A stretch of 64,000 bases of DNA from Bugulina stolonifera (GCA_935421135.1 OW285188.1:6128733-6192732); one strand, 5' to 3'. Counted from the stretch's first letter, positions 49,300 through 61,785 are shown. The notes: generated by a model from the sequence alone, not told the origin. Numbers and translations are program-made.

Positions 49300-49440
49300 C
49301 CACACTATAACTACTAATATTTGAACAGGAGCAGCAACTTAGGGTGAAAAGCCTGCTGAAGACTTTTTGCCAGAAATAATACCACTGAGGTTTGAACTCG
49401 CAACATCTCGATTGATGAGCATGGACGCCACCCTCTAATG
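49300..49440 (-). mobile_element. tRNA-derived SINE, opposite orientation
   Basis: On the minus strand, TTAGAGGGTGGCGTCCATGC is a degraded tRNA 5' part and GCGAGTTCAAACCTC a good B box. The body CTGGCAAAAAGTCTTCAGCA then GGCTTTTC parallels the SINE at 48,965. Confidence 0.6.
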
Positions 49441-49849
49441 ATATAAAATAATACAAATAAATATTTATTTGTAATATCATTAAATATATTGTAATATATA
49501 TGTAAATAAAATATATTTGCATACTAAATTTTGTTGTGTGTAATCTTAACATTTTATTATAATATTATTAACAATAACTTTTTTGCTCTCACTGCTTATT
49601 GCACAAGTTTTGAATGGGGGCGGATTGCGTCTTACAACCTAGGCAGTGGCACATTCAATTCATTTCTTTTCTCCAACACTTTGCGCAGAATTCTTGCTGA
49701 TCCTAAGATAGCAGATTTCTGTATTGCTTCCACAGAAAGGTTGATGTCTAGAATACTGTATCAGGCCTCCTTGCTTCTATTGCATTATATGTGTAAGTGT
49801 GAAAGTCTCATAACAACTTAACCCTTTCATTCTCCAAGACTGGTAACAT

Positions 49850-50740
49850 TGACCACTGCAAAGAAAATCCTATTTCCTTATGTGGCACCAATGCACAGCG
49901 CTGGCTACCCGGTTATGTCTAGCTTTATACTCTGTTCGCGCCAATTTTTTGCATTTAGATACTATATAACCAACGGTCTCATTGCCCTCTTGGCACATTC
50001 GGCATCTTGGTGCGGGTCCATCCTCAATTCTCACTCTTCTGTAATTTGTCCTAAGAGCCTGCTCATGTGCTGCTGTAACCAAGCTCTCTGTTTCTCTCTT
50101 CAGCGTTCCCCGACACATCCATAACCATGCTTCCTCTGATCTCTTATATTCAGCTTGTTTCATAAAGTGGCCATTCATGATCTTCTCTGCCCACTTAGTG
50201 CATCTGTCCTTGTCTTCCATTCCAATTTCTTTTACATTCAGCATTTTGCTTGCAGCCTCCATTATGTTTTTCGGAAACTTTTGGATATAAGCCTACTGAC
50301 CAAGTTGTCATTCTTCACGCTTTACTGTGTTAAAAACACTCTGGAGTCCTCTTCCCCTCGCTTTCTATCAACATACACTCTATCTACATCTGGCTTTGGA
50401 TACAACGCATCATACATGGTCAACTTACTTCGAATCGTACGGCTGATGCAAAGAAGTTAGTCCTTTGTCTAAATCAGTATGCCAGCCGCATATCTCTCAA
50501 CAGATATGGCACAAGTGTTTCCGGCTGTGAAAAATCTTCTGCGTTCAGTTTGCTTGTAAACATTTTAACCAAGCGTCGTTTGTATTCTTCAGTCGCCAAC
50601 TTTTTAACTTTATCATTCTTCAACACATCACATTGCAGCGCCCCCATATAGCAGTACTTTGAGTCATGTTTATAGCTCGAATCTGTCCTCCATCAGGCAT
50701 TACCATATTAGCAGTATTTCTGATTTACCCCCCTCTTCAT
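49850..50740 (-). pseudogene. Decayed LINE, C-terminal half of ORF2
   Basis: The longest intact frame (50,262-49,870) contains EDGPAPRCRMCQEGNETVGY followed by CKKLARTEYKARHNRVASAV. That is the CCHC-like C-terminus (CxxC...H/Y...C...RH) common to animal non-LTR elements annotated as R2-like or related. Upstream, broken by stops and shifts, are DGGQIRAINMTQSTA-like and EEYKRRLVKMFTSKLNA segments of the post-RT region. Inactive. Confidence 0.75.
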
Positions 50741-51232
50741 CACAAGAACAGCACATTTGAGTAACTTAGATCTCATCCGGACATCTTCACTGAAAATCCT
50801 CACTGTGTTAATCAGATATTCTAGCTCTTTTTTATTCTAACTCTTCGCATATACCTTCAAATTGTAATAATTATTCTATTATAATTATTACAATATTGAA
50901 TATAATATAATCGTTATTGTACAAAATAATATTAATTAATAGAACACTTATATTATTATAATACTATTACTAGAATAATTATTATAACATTTATTTATAA
51001 ATTATATAAGATTTTTATTGAATTTACACGCATTAGATTATTATATTTAGGCCTATATTTTGTTAAATTTTGTAAAAAAAAAGAACACTGGCCAACTAGG
51101 ACGCATAATGAGTCCACGGACGCATTTTAGAGAAACAATTGCTAGTTGGACTCATGGACGCATTTGACAAATTTTGTGGAAGCTGGACTCATTTGTCTGC
51201 TACAGTGCTTTTAATCCAGCCAATATATAGCT
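50741..51232. other. AT-rich spacer
   Basis: Very AT-rich, with ATTATTATAAT runs. No coding signal. Confidence 0.5.
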
Positions 51233-51767
51233 CAAGGGCGTTTCTAGCTATTGTCGCAGGAGTCGTGCGACCCCCCTTTGCACTAACCAAAAGTCAAAAC
51301 GGATTATGTTCTACATTGTATTTAGCCTTGCTGGTTGTCAAGGCAACCAGCAATAGCCTGTGTGCACCGTCTAAAATGGAAAGTTGTGTCACCCACGATA
51401 CCTATTTCATAGAGTTTAGTATACCAAATCTTTGCTAACTTGATCCCTTCTCTCAATCATTGTGAGTAGCATAGGAAAAACTACCATTCTTATTTTGGAT
51501 TGAGAATTTTATGGCAAATTTGCTGCCACTACTAATCTACTTGACTTTTTGAAGTGAGAATGCAACATTTTGTGTCCATATGATATATAACTGACTGGTG
51601 ACTTTTGTTGTAGTAGAAGTAGTCTAATACTACTGATAATAATGAAATAATATAATGATAATCAATAATTATTAATTATAATTTAAATTTTAATTTGATA
51701 AATATAAATAATATCAATTACTGAATTAGTAATAGTTATTTATAATATAATTAGTAATTTTTTTTTC

Positions 51768-51971
51768 TTATTGCTTTAATTACACAATTTGCTTATTGGT
51801 TTACTAGCAAAAGCTGTACAACAACTAAAATAGTACAATATGAATATTTATTAATTTAATATTATTATTAATAATAATATTTAATTAATAAATATTCATA
51901 TTCTATTATTTTAGTTGTTGTACAGCTTATGCTAGTAAACCAATAAGCAAATTGTGTAATTGAAGCGATAA
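51768..51971. repeat. Near-perfect palindrome with ~100-bp arms
   Basis: The left arm (TTATTGCTTTAATTACACAA...) is repeated inverted up to 51,971, centred near 51,870 in AATATTATTATTAATAATAA. Only a few mismatches and small indels separate the arms. This is a foldback/MITE-like structure inserted in the hAT-like element. Confidence 0.9.
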
Positions 51972-53944
51972 AATAACAACAAAAGTTACTAATTATAGTA
52001 AAATTGAAAATAGGTATTTATTTTATTGAAATGTTTATTGATGTTAATAATAATAGTAATAATAAATTTTAAAAACATCTTTCATTATAATAATAATAAT
52101 AATAATAATATATAATAAGTAAACTAAAACTACTACTAACTGTCACTGTGGTGACCCTTATGTATATTCATCACAACCTAAGAACTCAGGGAGAAGATAA
52201 GTATTGATGTTAGCCTTAGTTTAACGACTGACTTTGTGCGCTTCTCTATTTAGTAACGTAATAAAGCTGTGCTATGATATAATCTACTAGTACTCAGGCA
52301 GAGAGAAAATCTGAAAATAAAAAATAAATATAAATAAGATTGGCTTCTATTATAGATAATATACCAGCATTTTCATAATTTTTTTCATTGATTTGATGGT
52401 AAGTGGATGTAGACTAACCTTAGGGATAATCCTTATCTGTTATTAAAGTGGGAGTAGCACCAAAGACTAGGTAGTCTTCCTGAGTTGTCCCCTCTTGTAT
52501 GAGCAGAGAAATATAATTGGAAACCATTTATGCTAAATTTAGTTATTTATTTCTCTTTCACCGCTAATATTGTTTTACCACAAGTAGTTATGTGTATTTT
52601 GGAAAAATACTGGAAAATAGAACACCCACTACCTCTATTCACTCATGGGAGTTTTTAGAAAATATGAAGAAGTTGTCTTATCATTGTAGTATACCCTCAA
52701 ATAAATGAGAAGTTTTCTTGCTAATTGCACTTCCTTGATGTTTGAAATAAAAAAGATAAGTGAATATAGGTGGCCAAGTATCATGTTATCAAAAGTGTAG
52801 AAGGAATCTATAAACTCTTGATTAATAGAAAAGTTATTGAATAAAAACCTTTCCATGTGCTTTATAACAAGGTTAACTGGATTACTCAGATGACATAGAC
52901 TGCCTTTGTTTGAGATCCATTTGTGGTAGATGACATCATCTGCTGTTGCACTGGCAGACCATTTTGAATTGCTCTAAGCAAGCACTATTCAACAAGCTAT
53001 TCAGCCTTTTGATTGGTTTTGGTCAATTTTGGAAATACTCCCTCTTTAAAGCCTTCAAGGCTTGTTTAGTGAAGGGTAGGTGGTATCGAAGGTAGGGTAG
53101 GTGGTTTCGTATGGGTAGGGTAGAGTAGGCAGTTTTGTGGGTAGGGTAGGGGGTAGGTGGTTTCGCTACACCCCTAAGCGGGTGTAACATGCGATGCCTG
53201 GATAATCTGTTTGTAACCACTTGTCTTGCTCTCTTTAGGTTTTGAATATGATATAGACCTATCTGATATTTGAATACTCAATAGTCTGGTCTGGATATAT
53301 TTGCATTTATATCTTAATTTCTCGTAAGTAGCAAAGAACAAATTTGGTGTATTCCAACTATAAGTTGTGTTAAACATGGTTTTGTATTACAATAAATACC
53401 AGCCTACATAATATACGCCTACTGCAGTCGTAGAACTTTTATAATTGTAATCAGTGCTTGGAAGTATGTACATGTAAACTGAATTATCTAGCCAAACTGA
53501 ACAACCAATATACTTTAGCCCGTATCTAATCTGTCTGTCTATACCGCGTGATTAAATCTAGACATTATCATTCCAAAAGTTACCCTTCCTATACCTGGCT
53601 GGTTTATAGTAAAGAGAGGGAAACTCCTTAGAAAGCTTGAACAGGCCAAGGCAACTCCTATGATAAATGATCAGCCTATGTCTAGGCGAGAATTTTTTTG
53701 TGGCGAGCAGTTGCTTAGCTACACTAGGAAGAATTAGCTGCATGCACTCTGTTCATATATACAAGGTCGTCTAAAATATATTGATGAAGCACTGAGGTTT
53801 GCATAGTTTCATGTCTGAGGATTAGCATGGCTGACATGGATTACTCGTCCATTTTGACAATATTTTTCACCGGCATCCAAAAAAGAGCTGTTTGAAATAC
53901 CACAGTTTTGTCTTTTAGATGAGCTCTGGATGCAGCTTTGGACA

Positions 53945-54040
53945 CTGAAATGCGCTCAGCGGCTTCAGCGGCCGGGGCGCTGCCCCGGACCCCGCCAGGG
54001 GGCCTGGGCGGCCCCCTGGACCCCCGGCCTGCTGATTTCG
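53945..54040. other. GC-rich island at the right end of the hAT-like element
   Basis: About 95 bases of mostly G and C (GGCCGGGGCGCTGCCCCGGA, CCAGGGGGCCTGGGCGGCCC) in AT-rich surroundings, with several self-complementary blocks. The minus-strand frame crossing it (54,044-53,841) is not credible as a gene. Confidence 0.8.
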
Positions 54041-54428
54041 CCATCCCTTTGATAATTTTCTAGAAACGCCCCTGTAGCTTATTTGGTTTAGCTTAGGCCT
54101 CTAAGCATTCTTTACATTTCTAGGGAGTTGTCATCTTTTACGTCCCAGTCCTTGTAGTGGAATTCATTCTGCTAAATGCATGGTCTCACAATCTAATAGA
54201 ACACAATATGTAGATAGAAAGTCAGGGTCCATTTCATTAATCTAATCAAATTAGGCCTGGTAGTTCACCTAAAGCTAGATGATGATAAAAATAATAATTA
54301 TTATGATTAATAATAGGGGCTACATCCTGTTGTGGGCAAAGCCCCTGTTCTACAACGCATTCTCAAAACACTGCGTAGGTTAACTAGGCCAAGGACCCAA
54401 AGCTAAACACTTATGATTACCTATTATG

Positions 54429-54835
54429 TAACATGTCATTATATATTGTTTACTCTGCCTAGTAAATAGCAATTATATTCTAGAAGGTGTGGTTAGTAAT
54501 GAACACCTCTTTTATAACTACAGTAGATTGTTTATCTTTACAATAACGGATTATTATAATAGACTATTATCTTTTGTCTTATGAATAGAGTCCAGTGACG
54601 GCTAGTCACGCTAACCATTATGTCGTTCTGTAACTAATTATCCAGTGACGGTTGGTTCCGGCTGCCGTCTATTTCATCATCTTTTGTAATCTACTTGTGG
54701 TTTTGTGAGTTAGTATAAAAGCAGCTGTCTTGTATCATATTAGTTAGTTAGAAATAAACTCTGGAATCAACAACTACTCTCTGTTATTGGATTACAACTA
54801 CTCTGCTTACAAGTAAGTTATTATTATTAGATTTA
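54429..54835 (+). mobile_element. LTR-like promoter region
   Basis: TATAAAA at 54,714-54,720 is followed by AATAAA at 54,753-54,758 and a TTGGATTACA segment. The compact promoter-plus-polyA arrangement is typical of a retroelement LTR R/U5 region. Upstream, CCAGTGACGG occurs twice (about 54,592 and 54,642). No second LTR or Pol is seen, so at most a solo LTR. Confidence 0.35.
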
Positions 54836-57298
54836 CAAGACCGTTATAGGCTAATCCTATAATTGGACTTGGACAACCGGGGAGCTATTCTTTGGGATAG
54901 GCTATAGCCTGGATGACCGTCCTACTGGGTGAACAGTAGGGAGGTCAAGTTGTAGTTAGTGTGGCATCCGTTTGGGTGTAGTTAGGTAAAGTAATAGTGG
55001 CTTTGACCGGCCAACTATTACAATCCTACTATTTAAAAAATCTATGCAATTTGGTACAAGTGTACAGAAAATTTTTTACCGTGCCATTTGTACAGTCATT
55101 ATTCAGCAACTATTCTGAAAAATTTTCCTGAAACATGTTTGACTCATTTTCGATTTTGATTTTTATATTTTTTCGACTCATTTTTACAAATTTTGGCTGG
55201 TCACCCTGAGTATCAGTATAATAATTAATAATAAAATATATACTAGAAGTTTCTATCAAATCAGTCATTAATTATGATGATCATATCTGATACCATAGAT
55301 TTTATTTGATTTAGTTAAATGAAATTCTAATTAATTAATTGTCTTATCTTATGATCTGATAGTGATTTAATTTCCTCTGATGATGATACTAGTATCGAAA
55401 TATAAAGAATGAAAATCAAAGCATGTCTGATATTACTTTGCATCATTATAATATACACTACATTGCAAAAAATAAGATTCTCTTTTATTTCAGATTTGTG
55501 TTTCTATTTTAATTATTTTTTTTTCATTTTAATTTTTATTCCAATATCTTGAACAGAGTTTAACTGCACCCGCTGTTGTTAGTAATAGTAAATCAGCAAG
55601 CCCTTTGAGTCTTCCAGTAATATTGCCGGTTTCCTTCGTATCTTGCGGCGTTAAACGGATACAGTATGTTTACATGTCCGGTGAAAATTAGATATTCAAA
55701 TTATAATGGGCAACTTTTACAATAGAATATACATGTATGTATATTGTCCAAGATTGAAAAGTCACATGGTTTCGATATTGGCTTGATTAAACTAAAATTC
55801 ACGATTCCAAAGCCACACCAATTTCCTGTATGATTTAGAATTGCTGCTGCAATAGATTTGGCTGTGTGTTTGGGCCACAGTTTGAGTTTGACTTTCAGTA
55901 TCGAGTATGGGGCAGAGGTGGAGAAATTAGGGGCAGAGGTGGAGAAATTTGAGATGGCCTTTGATCTTTCTTCGCCAAGACTGAAGCATTAGAAATTGTC
56001 TTCTCTATATTTTGTTGCTAGAGCACCCTTTCAGTCCCCCAAACTCCACTACTGCACCCACCAGCAGTTTGGCAAGGCCAGGGCACACATGACTGGGGGG
56101 GGGGTAACTTTGTTGAAAAAAGTTGGGGCAGCCAGAGTTAGACTGGCTGCGGTGCGAGGAGGGTGTGGAAAGAGCGCCAAAAGCGCCTTCCCGCATGGGG
56201 GGTCTTCCCCTGGGAAATTTTTAGAAAATGCACACATAAAACTGCTACGTTGATGCGTTTGACCTGCATATTTGAGCAATACATAATATAATAAAATGGT
56301 ACAAAAGTACAAATTGATGTATAGTAAACTACGAATTATTACACTACAAAAAAGTGCTTCTCTTTTTGGCTTGGTCATGAAATACCATTGTTACAGTAGT
56401 CCTTTACATGACATAGGCCTACAAATGTACACGCATGAATAAGAGGGGGGATAATGCGAAATTAGTTAGTGGATAGAGATGGAAAGCGGTATCCTAGGTT
56501 TTCTAAACCCTGAAGAATATGGGCTATTTAGTACATGGCATCTATATGTATATTGAGACATATTGCTCTTACCTGTCTCCCTTGTAATGTTTGAGGACAT
56601 TTGCACATGCCCTCAAATATTACAAAAATAATGCATTCAAAAATGTCTTCAAAAATAATGCCTTCAAAAATGTCTTTAAAAATAATGCCTTCAAAAATGT
56701 CTTCAAAAATAATGCTACCACTGTCACAACATAAATAGGGGTCATTGACAGAAGTCATTATTTTTGTTTTAATGACTGGTAATAACATTATTTTGCTATG
56801 GCCACAATACTCTAGCAAAATTCACTCATTGTAAAGTAATTAGTATAGTCTATTTTCCTGGCAAATAGAAATTAGAGAAAATCAGTGGGTGGGGTACTGA
56901 AACACCCTTATTATAAATTGTATAGGTCGGATGAAAGCTCAGTTTCAAAGCTAGCCTTTGGCATATTATTCATCATAATAGCATAATTTTCATCAGAGTA
57001 TGTTTATGTTATGCTAGAGGCAGGGTAATACCGCCTTCTAACTATGACTGAGAAAATAGCTTGATTTTTGCTTTTTATTGACAAAAAGTTCAGGCGGCTA
57101 GTGCCGCCCTGATAGTTACGGCCATGCACATGACACAACTTTTGCCTCGGTAGTTTAAACCAAAATCTGGAAACTATAGTAATTATAATAGTAATATTCA
57201 TATTATTGTGTCCGGCTGGGTAGTGAGGGCACAGGCATATAACATACGACCAGAGTAAAGAGCAAAGCTAACCAGTCACGTACTCGATACTTGTTCTG
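54836..57298. other. Gene-poor AT-rich region
   Basis: No coding gene. Contains a G11 run and hAT-tip-like GC block (56,090-56,230; GCGCCAAAAGCGCC and CTTCCCCTGGGAAATTTTTA) and a 27-bp tandem repeat (about 56,626-56,718, TTCAAAAATAATGCCTTCAA type, 3-4 units). Confidence 0.5.
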
Positions 57299-57405
57299 AT
57301 GATCAGCCTGACACTTCGCTGGAGGAAGGACGACTTCAAACACGGTCTAGCTGGTCTGGTGTCTGGTGAGGAGAATGATCTCCGGCACCAGAAGTGGGAG
57401 CAGAG
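57299..57405 (+). CDS. Candidate first exon, family unknown
   Basis: An ATG opens a frame (MISLTLRWRKDDFKHGLAGL then VSGEENDLRHQKWEQ) that ends at a GTAACA donor (57,406) in phase 2. The preceding ~90 bases look like a leader. I found no downstream exon in a compatible phase, so the gene is unproven. Confidence 0.3.
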
Positions 57406-58231
57406 GTAACATTTCCCCAGCCTACTGTGAGCACAGCTCCAGTGCTAGGCTTTAGGAGCCTCCTATTATCATTTGCAGTGAGTGCAGTGAAGTTTGAGCC
57501 ATTTGCAGGTGCTCATGAAATTTGTAGACAAACATGATACTCTGTTCAGCTTTTTGGCATATTGGGTGAGCTGCTACTAATCTCTGCACAGCAGAGGTCA
57601 TATCTGACCAGTACTAGACAAGCTTCAACCTCCTGAAAGTGTTCATTGTCCCAAAGTAGGAAGGAATATGGGTATTCTACATTGCATCTTTCTTCTTAAC
57701 ACTAGGACAGATAATAACCTTCAGAGGTTGCTGGTTGACTAAAGCTTGTGTGGTCAGCACCCTGTTGCAGACGGACATGTGCCAAGCAGAGAATGCTCAA
57801 GTCAAGAGTCAAGTAAGAGTATACATTCCCAATTGATAAAAAGTCGCTTAGAGTCAAGTCATCAGATGAAGCAAGTCAAAAGTAGAGTAAGAGTAAATAA
57901 AAAGCAATTTTAAAAAGTAAAGTAAGAGTCAAGCAGTTAATGTCAAAATTCTAGAGTCGGAGAAGAGTTAAAAGTACGAGTTAAAAGTATGGAGGAAGTC
58001 AAAGAGACCACCAATGGGAATTTTGTACAAAGTATATTGCTGAAGCCTGGAATATACATGTATTAAATTGAACAGTTTCGTAATTTTTAAAATGGCTTAT
58101 TCAAATAAACAAAAGAATACAATTTTCAATGGGTATAAAACATTATTTTAAGTTATGAGTATGAGCAAATAGTTGAAAACCAAAGAGTAGTACTGGATGC
58201 TCTCCATTTTTATTTATTCTCTGATAGAATA
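57406..58231. other. No gene seen
   Basis: Contains a degenerate AGAGTCAAGT/AAGTAAGAGT-rich stretch (57,795-57,990) of short dispersed repeats. Confidence 0.45.
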
Positions 58232-58500
58232 GGTGTCTTCGCGACCTCTTGGACGGACCCGGGTCGCTAATCAAAATTACAAGATGGCGGTCTGACCAAG
58301 GCCAGAAGGGCTATTGGCCTAGGATTTTGCTTGGCCGGACGAAACCATTCCTAGCTCATCAGCACACCTGATTTCTTCACGCGAAAACGAGGATTTTGCT
58401 TTTGGCCCAGGCCAGTGTGTTCGCGACCCTGTGACAGATGTGTGCCGGAAAATATTTTTGTAAATCGGCCTGGATCTGCAGTTTAGGTCGCGAAGACACT
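58232..58500. mobile_element. 269-bp MITE with 16-bp terminal inverted repeats and TA target
   Basis: GGTGTCTTCGCGACCT (58,232-58,247) and AGGTCGCGAAGACACT (58,485-58,500) are inverted with one mismatch. TA lies on both sides (58,230-58,231 and 58,501-58,502). A TA target points to the Tc1/mariner-related group or another TA-specific family. No ORF. Confidence 0.8.
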
Positions 58501-58502
58501 TA

Positions 58503-60808
58503 ATGTATCTATATTTCAACAACAATCTTGTTATCAAAAGGAAATGGTTAGAATGAAATAGTAAACACAGAAGTGGAGAGAGTATACAAGTGTGACAACA
58601 ATGGGTAGTGGTTAGTACTGTCAGGTACTCAGTAGTGGTGAAGAACAAAGGGCAAAGGCAATTTCAAATTTGCACCTATTTATTATAGGTATGGTTAGCT
58701 ACAAGTATTTCAGCTTTCTATGTTCAACAAGTCTTATTATAGTTAACTGGGTGCCCATGTCTGGTTGCAGAGCTGTGCTAACCAACTCAAATCGATTTAA
58801 CTGAGTTCCAATCTTAATCAGTTCAGTAAATTGTTGCTATAAATGTAAATCTTAATTTAATATTCTAGCTCCCAGGTTAATCTTAATCTTAATCATTTGT
58901 TTTTGACTGTTCAAATCTAGATTAAATTTTTACAATTACCTTGCTTGATTGCTGCAAACAGTATAAGAGGAGAACCCTATGCTGTGAGCAGACAGCTGCT
59001 TGTATTGCCACCTACCTTGTAGCCAGTAATTTGTATAAAAATGCATTTGTATGCAAACATAATCGACCTTGTAGTTGATTAGAAAGATGAGATTCATTGT
59101 ACATAAGACCACCTCACCCCAGAAATCTAATCTTATTTTAAATCGAGATTAAATCAAGCAGTATGACTTAATCTATCCTAATCAGTTTGTTTCTACATTC
59201 TATTTAATCGCAATTTGTTCTTAAGCTTGAAAAAAATCAACTAAACCAATCATTAATTAATCTTGGTTTACAATAAAACATTCTTAATCAACCTTAATCG
59301 TTGAAATCAGTTAAAAGCACACCTCTGCCCTGTTGCCTCTAACTTTCATCAGAAGGAGGATGCTATTGTGCTTCTTTACTTCGGAACTTTCGGGCTAACT
59401 ACTTTCAGATCCAGACCTCGATGAATGAACACATGAACACGATGAATGAACACGATAATCTACATCTATTCAATAATCTACATCACCTTGAATTAGGTCC
59501 TGTGAATGTTTTCAACGGATGTGTGAGACCCCTGAAACTACTGTGTTACTTTATGTCGTCGGTTATATATGCTGTCCTGGCAGTTTTTCATCCAGTCATT
59601 TATACAGCTTCGTAGTAGCAGATTATGCTGAGAAGAGTTTTGTTAAAACTAGGTACCGACAGTCATTCTTTGATCTCATTTAATTTGGTTTGCTATTCTC
59701 TTTGGGGAGCTTGAGCTTTTGTGACAAAAATTTGAATTTTTTAGCAGTGCTAGCAAGGGTGAAGGCGGGCTATACGTGGAACTATTTTAAATAATATTTG
59801 GATACTACTCAGTGAAATTGCTTACTTTGACTAAATGTACCCAAATAAGTCACATGGTATAATTTCCATGTGGATGAATTCAACAAGCATGGACGAGACC
59901 ATAGTTTTCCGCATATTTACTGGATGGTTGAGTTCGGATTATTTGTTGTTGTTGTTGGAACTTCATGAGGTTCTTGTTTTTGTCTGATCAAGTACTTGCA
60001 GCTGATCATTAGGACTAAAACTTTAAAATTTAATGAACTTCTGCTTTTTTTTATTTTATCCCATTGAGTTGCTATTTGTAGCGATGAGGTATAAAGCTAC
60101 ACGTAATGTCTCTACCATCCATACATTCTGTATTCCATGTTATTTACTCTTATTCCACAGGTAGAGGGAAGTGGAGGATATCCTGCTGCAGCTGTAGGTG
60201 AGTAGTTGATGATGTCATTCACCTGTCTTGGTATCTTTAGGTAATAATGGGCTCTATTGTACATACATGTATTACTGTACATGTACAATAATGTAATAAT
60301 ACAAGTAAAAGCTAATTTGCTGTAATACTAATCTACATTATATGCATGTGTGAATCTGTAGAATTGTCTTCTCTTGTCACTACTGCTTCCAAGGGAGCAC
60401 AACTCTTAGTTTGGTCAAATAGTGTACAGTGTTTACAATCATACAATGTAGGAATAATGGGCATGTCTGTAATCTGGAGCCTATTGATTGTTAGTGATAA
60501 GAGATTTGACTGGCAGTTTCACTTCAATGCTAACAGCTGATGTGTATTAGTTGATAGCACTATCGACTGGTTAGTAAATGGGATGAGTAATAACGTGGGT
60601 TGGGCAGACAAGTGTGAATGAACTGGCAGCAGTCCTTCTCAATGAACTGTGCTGTCAATGGACTTCTATCCAATAGACCCTGTTCAGTGAAACAGCATAG
60701 ACAGAATATAATTCTGTATTCAGCATAACTTGTATAAGTAGATCATAGGGGTATGACTTGACTATGGCTATAACTATGCTAGGAAACTGATTTACATTGT
60801 AAACTTAG
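58503..60808. other. No convincing gene
   Basis: 58,790-59,290 is enriched for AATCTTAATC / GATTAA-type words. At 60,163-60,200 an acceptor-like CACAGGTAG and donor-like GTGAGT flank a ~33-base stretch that could be a microexon, but no reading frame joins the neighbouring candidates. Confidence 0.4.
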
Positions 60809-61006
60809 GTGATTCCCAGGAACTCGGTGAAGGTGAGAAATGTGCTGGTAACAAGCAGGGAGGGGGATAGCAGTAATGAAGGGATAACAGTTGTAGGCTC
60901 TATATACAGTAGATACAGCAGTGTAGCCCTAGCTCACGGCCTGCAGTCAAACATAATACTCCCATCTTTACGAGGTTTGGAACCCAGGCTACACCATACA
61001 GAGTGA
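60809..61006 (+). CDS. Candidate terminal exon, family unknown
   Basis: After AAACTTAG (acceptor at 60,808) a 65-codon frame reads VIPRNSVKVRNVLVTSREGD, continues through GSIYSRYSSVALAHGLQSNI and ends PRLHHTE with TGA at 61,004. The composition looks coding. No partner exon in phase was found. Confidence 0.35.
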   Translation: MIPRNSVKVRNVLVTSREGDSSNEGITVVGSIYSRYSSVALAHGLQSNIILPSLRGLEPRLHHTE

Positions 61007-61628
61007 ACAGTGAACTACATAATTATATTCTAGTGTCTTTCCATTCAAACAGTTCTTCCTCATTATGCAGTCTTGAATAGGGAAAAGGGAGAAATAATAT
61101 AATATAATATAATATAGTTATAATGATTCATACTCTAGCATGGAGTTATCTTGTTACTCATTGCATAACTATACAGTGCAATGTACATAGTACACACAGA
61201 TATGTACCATCTCTCCCACTGTCGTTATGCTGTTGATTTGTTACCTTACAGTGGGAGAGTGGTGTAGTAACAAAATATTATATATTATACTTAATCAATA
61301 CTCACAGTCACGAGTGATTGAGTCATTGTTACTAATGTACTAACCCTCAACTATAATACTACTTATATACAGATTAGGGGCTGGTAATACTGTATGTACG
61401 TGGAAATTTATTGCTATGATACTCATCAACAATTATATCAGTGTATATTATTATTAGTACATGCATGTATGTATTAATACTACTACTGTGCTTATGTGTA
61501 TATGTCTCATCTCTTAGTGACCCAGACACATTTTGGGGCCACTATGTAACAGCTAAATTTTGAATTGAAGAATAATTTTGAAGCAATAGTTTTTAAAAAA
61601 AATTGGAATATGTGTTGCATCATTCTTC
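61007..61628. other. No gene seen
   Basis: AT-rich, with a short AATAT run (61,097-61,118) and an inverted pair CTCTCCCACTGT / ACAGTGGGAGAG (61,211-61,222 and 61,249-61,260). Confidence 0.5.
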
Positions 61629-61750
61629 TTGCTAGGAAATTGGTTGTGAGCAGCCAGAGACTTGGTTTCACATTGTCAGGGATGGGCTATTTCTTGCTCT
61701 ACAGATGTGAAACCAAGACCATTGGCTGCTCATAAATAATTTCCTAATCT
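61629..61750. mobile_element. Foldback MITE with ~45-bp arms related to the LINE 3' end
   Basis: TTGCTAGGAAATTGGTTGTG...TTGGTTTCACAT at the left is repeated inverted at the right (ATGTGAAACCAAG...TTTCCTAATC). The arm also matches the 3' terminal region of the LINE copies (TTAGCAAGGAATTTGTCTGT then GAGCAGTCAGAGACTTG at about 2680 and 6634). Confidence 0.75.
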
Positions 61751-61785
61751 GTAAAGGGATTGACACAAAATCTTAGCATTTGTTC

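Larger units (their letters stand above)
51233..54074. mobile_element. hAT-like non-autonomous DNA transposon (2.84 kb)
   Basis: The termini are inverted: CAAGGGCGTTTCTAG at 51,233-51,247 and CTAGAAACGCCCCTG at 54,060-54,074 (15 bp, one mismatch). TAGCT directly flanks both ends (51,228-51,232 and 54,075-54,079). The CAGGGGCG... tip is characteristic of hAT elements. Most hAT families make 8-bp target duplications, and only 5 bp match here. No transposase is visible inside; 53,558-53,743 (-) is open but without a recognised domain. Internal content includes a long foldback (51,768-51,971), an AAT run (52,088-52,111), a GTAGG-rich stretch (53,070-53,160) and a GC-rich right end. Confidence 0.7.

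Noticed and set aside
53558..53743. 61-codon minus-strand frame inside the hAT-like element as transposase
   Set aside because: Composition is protein-like but short, with no BED, DDE or dimerisation motif.
53841..54044. Pro/Ala/Gly-rich minus-strand frame
   Set aside because: Produced by the GC-rich transposon end.
57299..61006. Single gene joining the exons at 57,299, ~60,163 and 60,809
   Set aside because: The tested splice combinations give stop codons or phase clashes.
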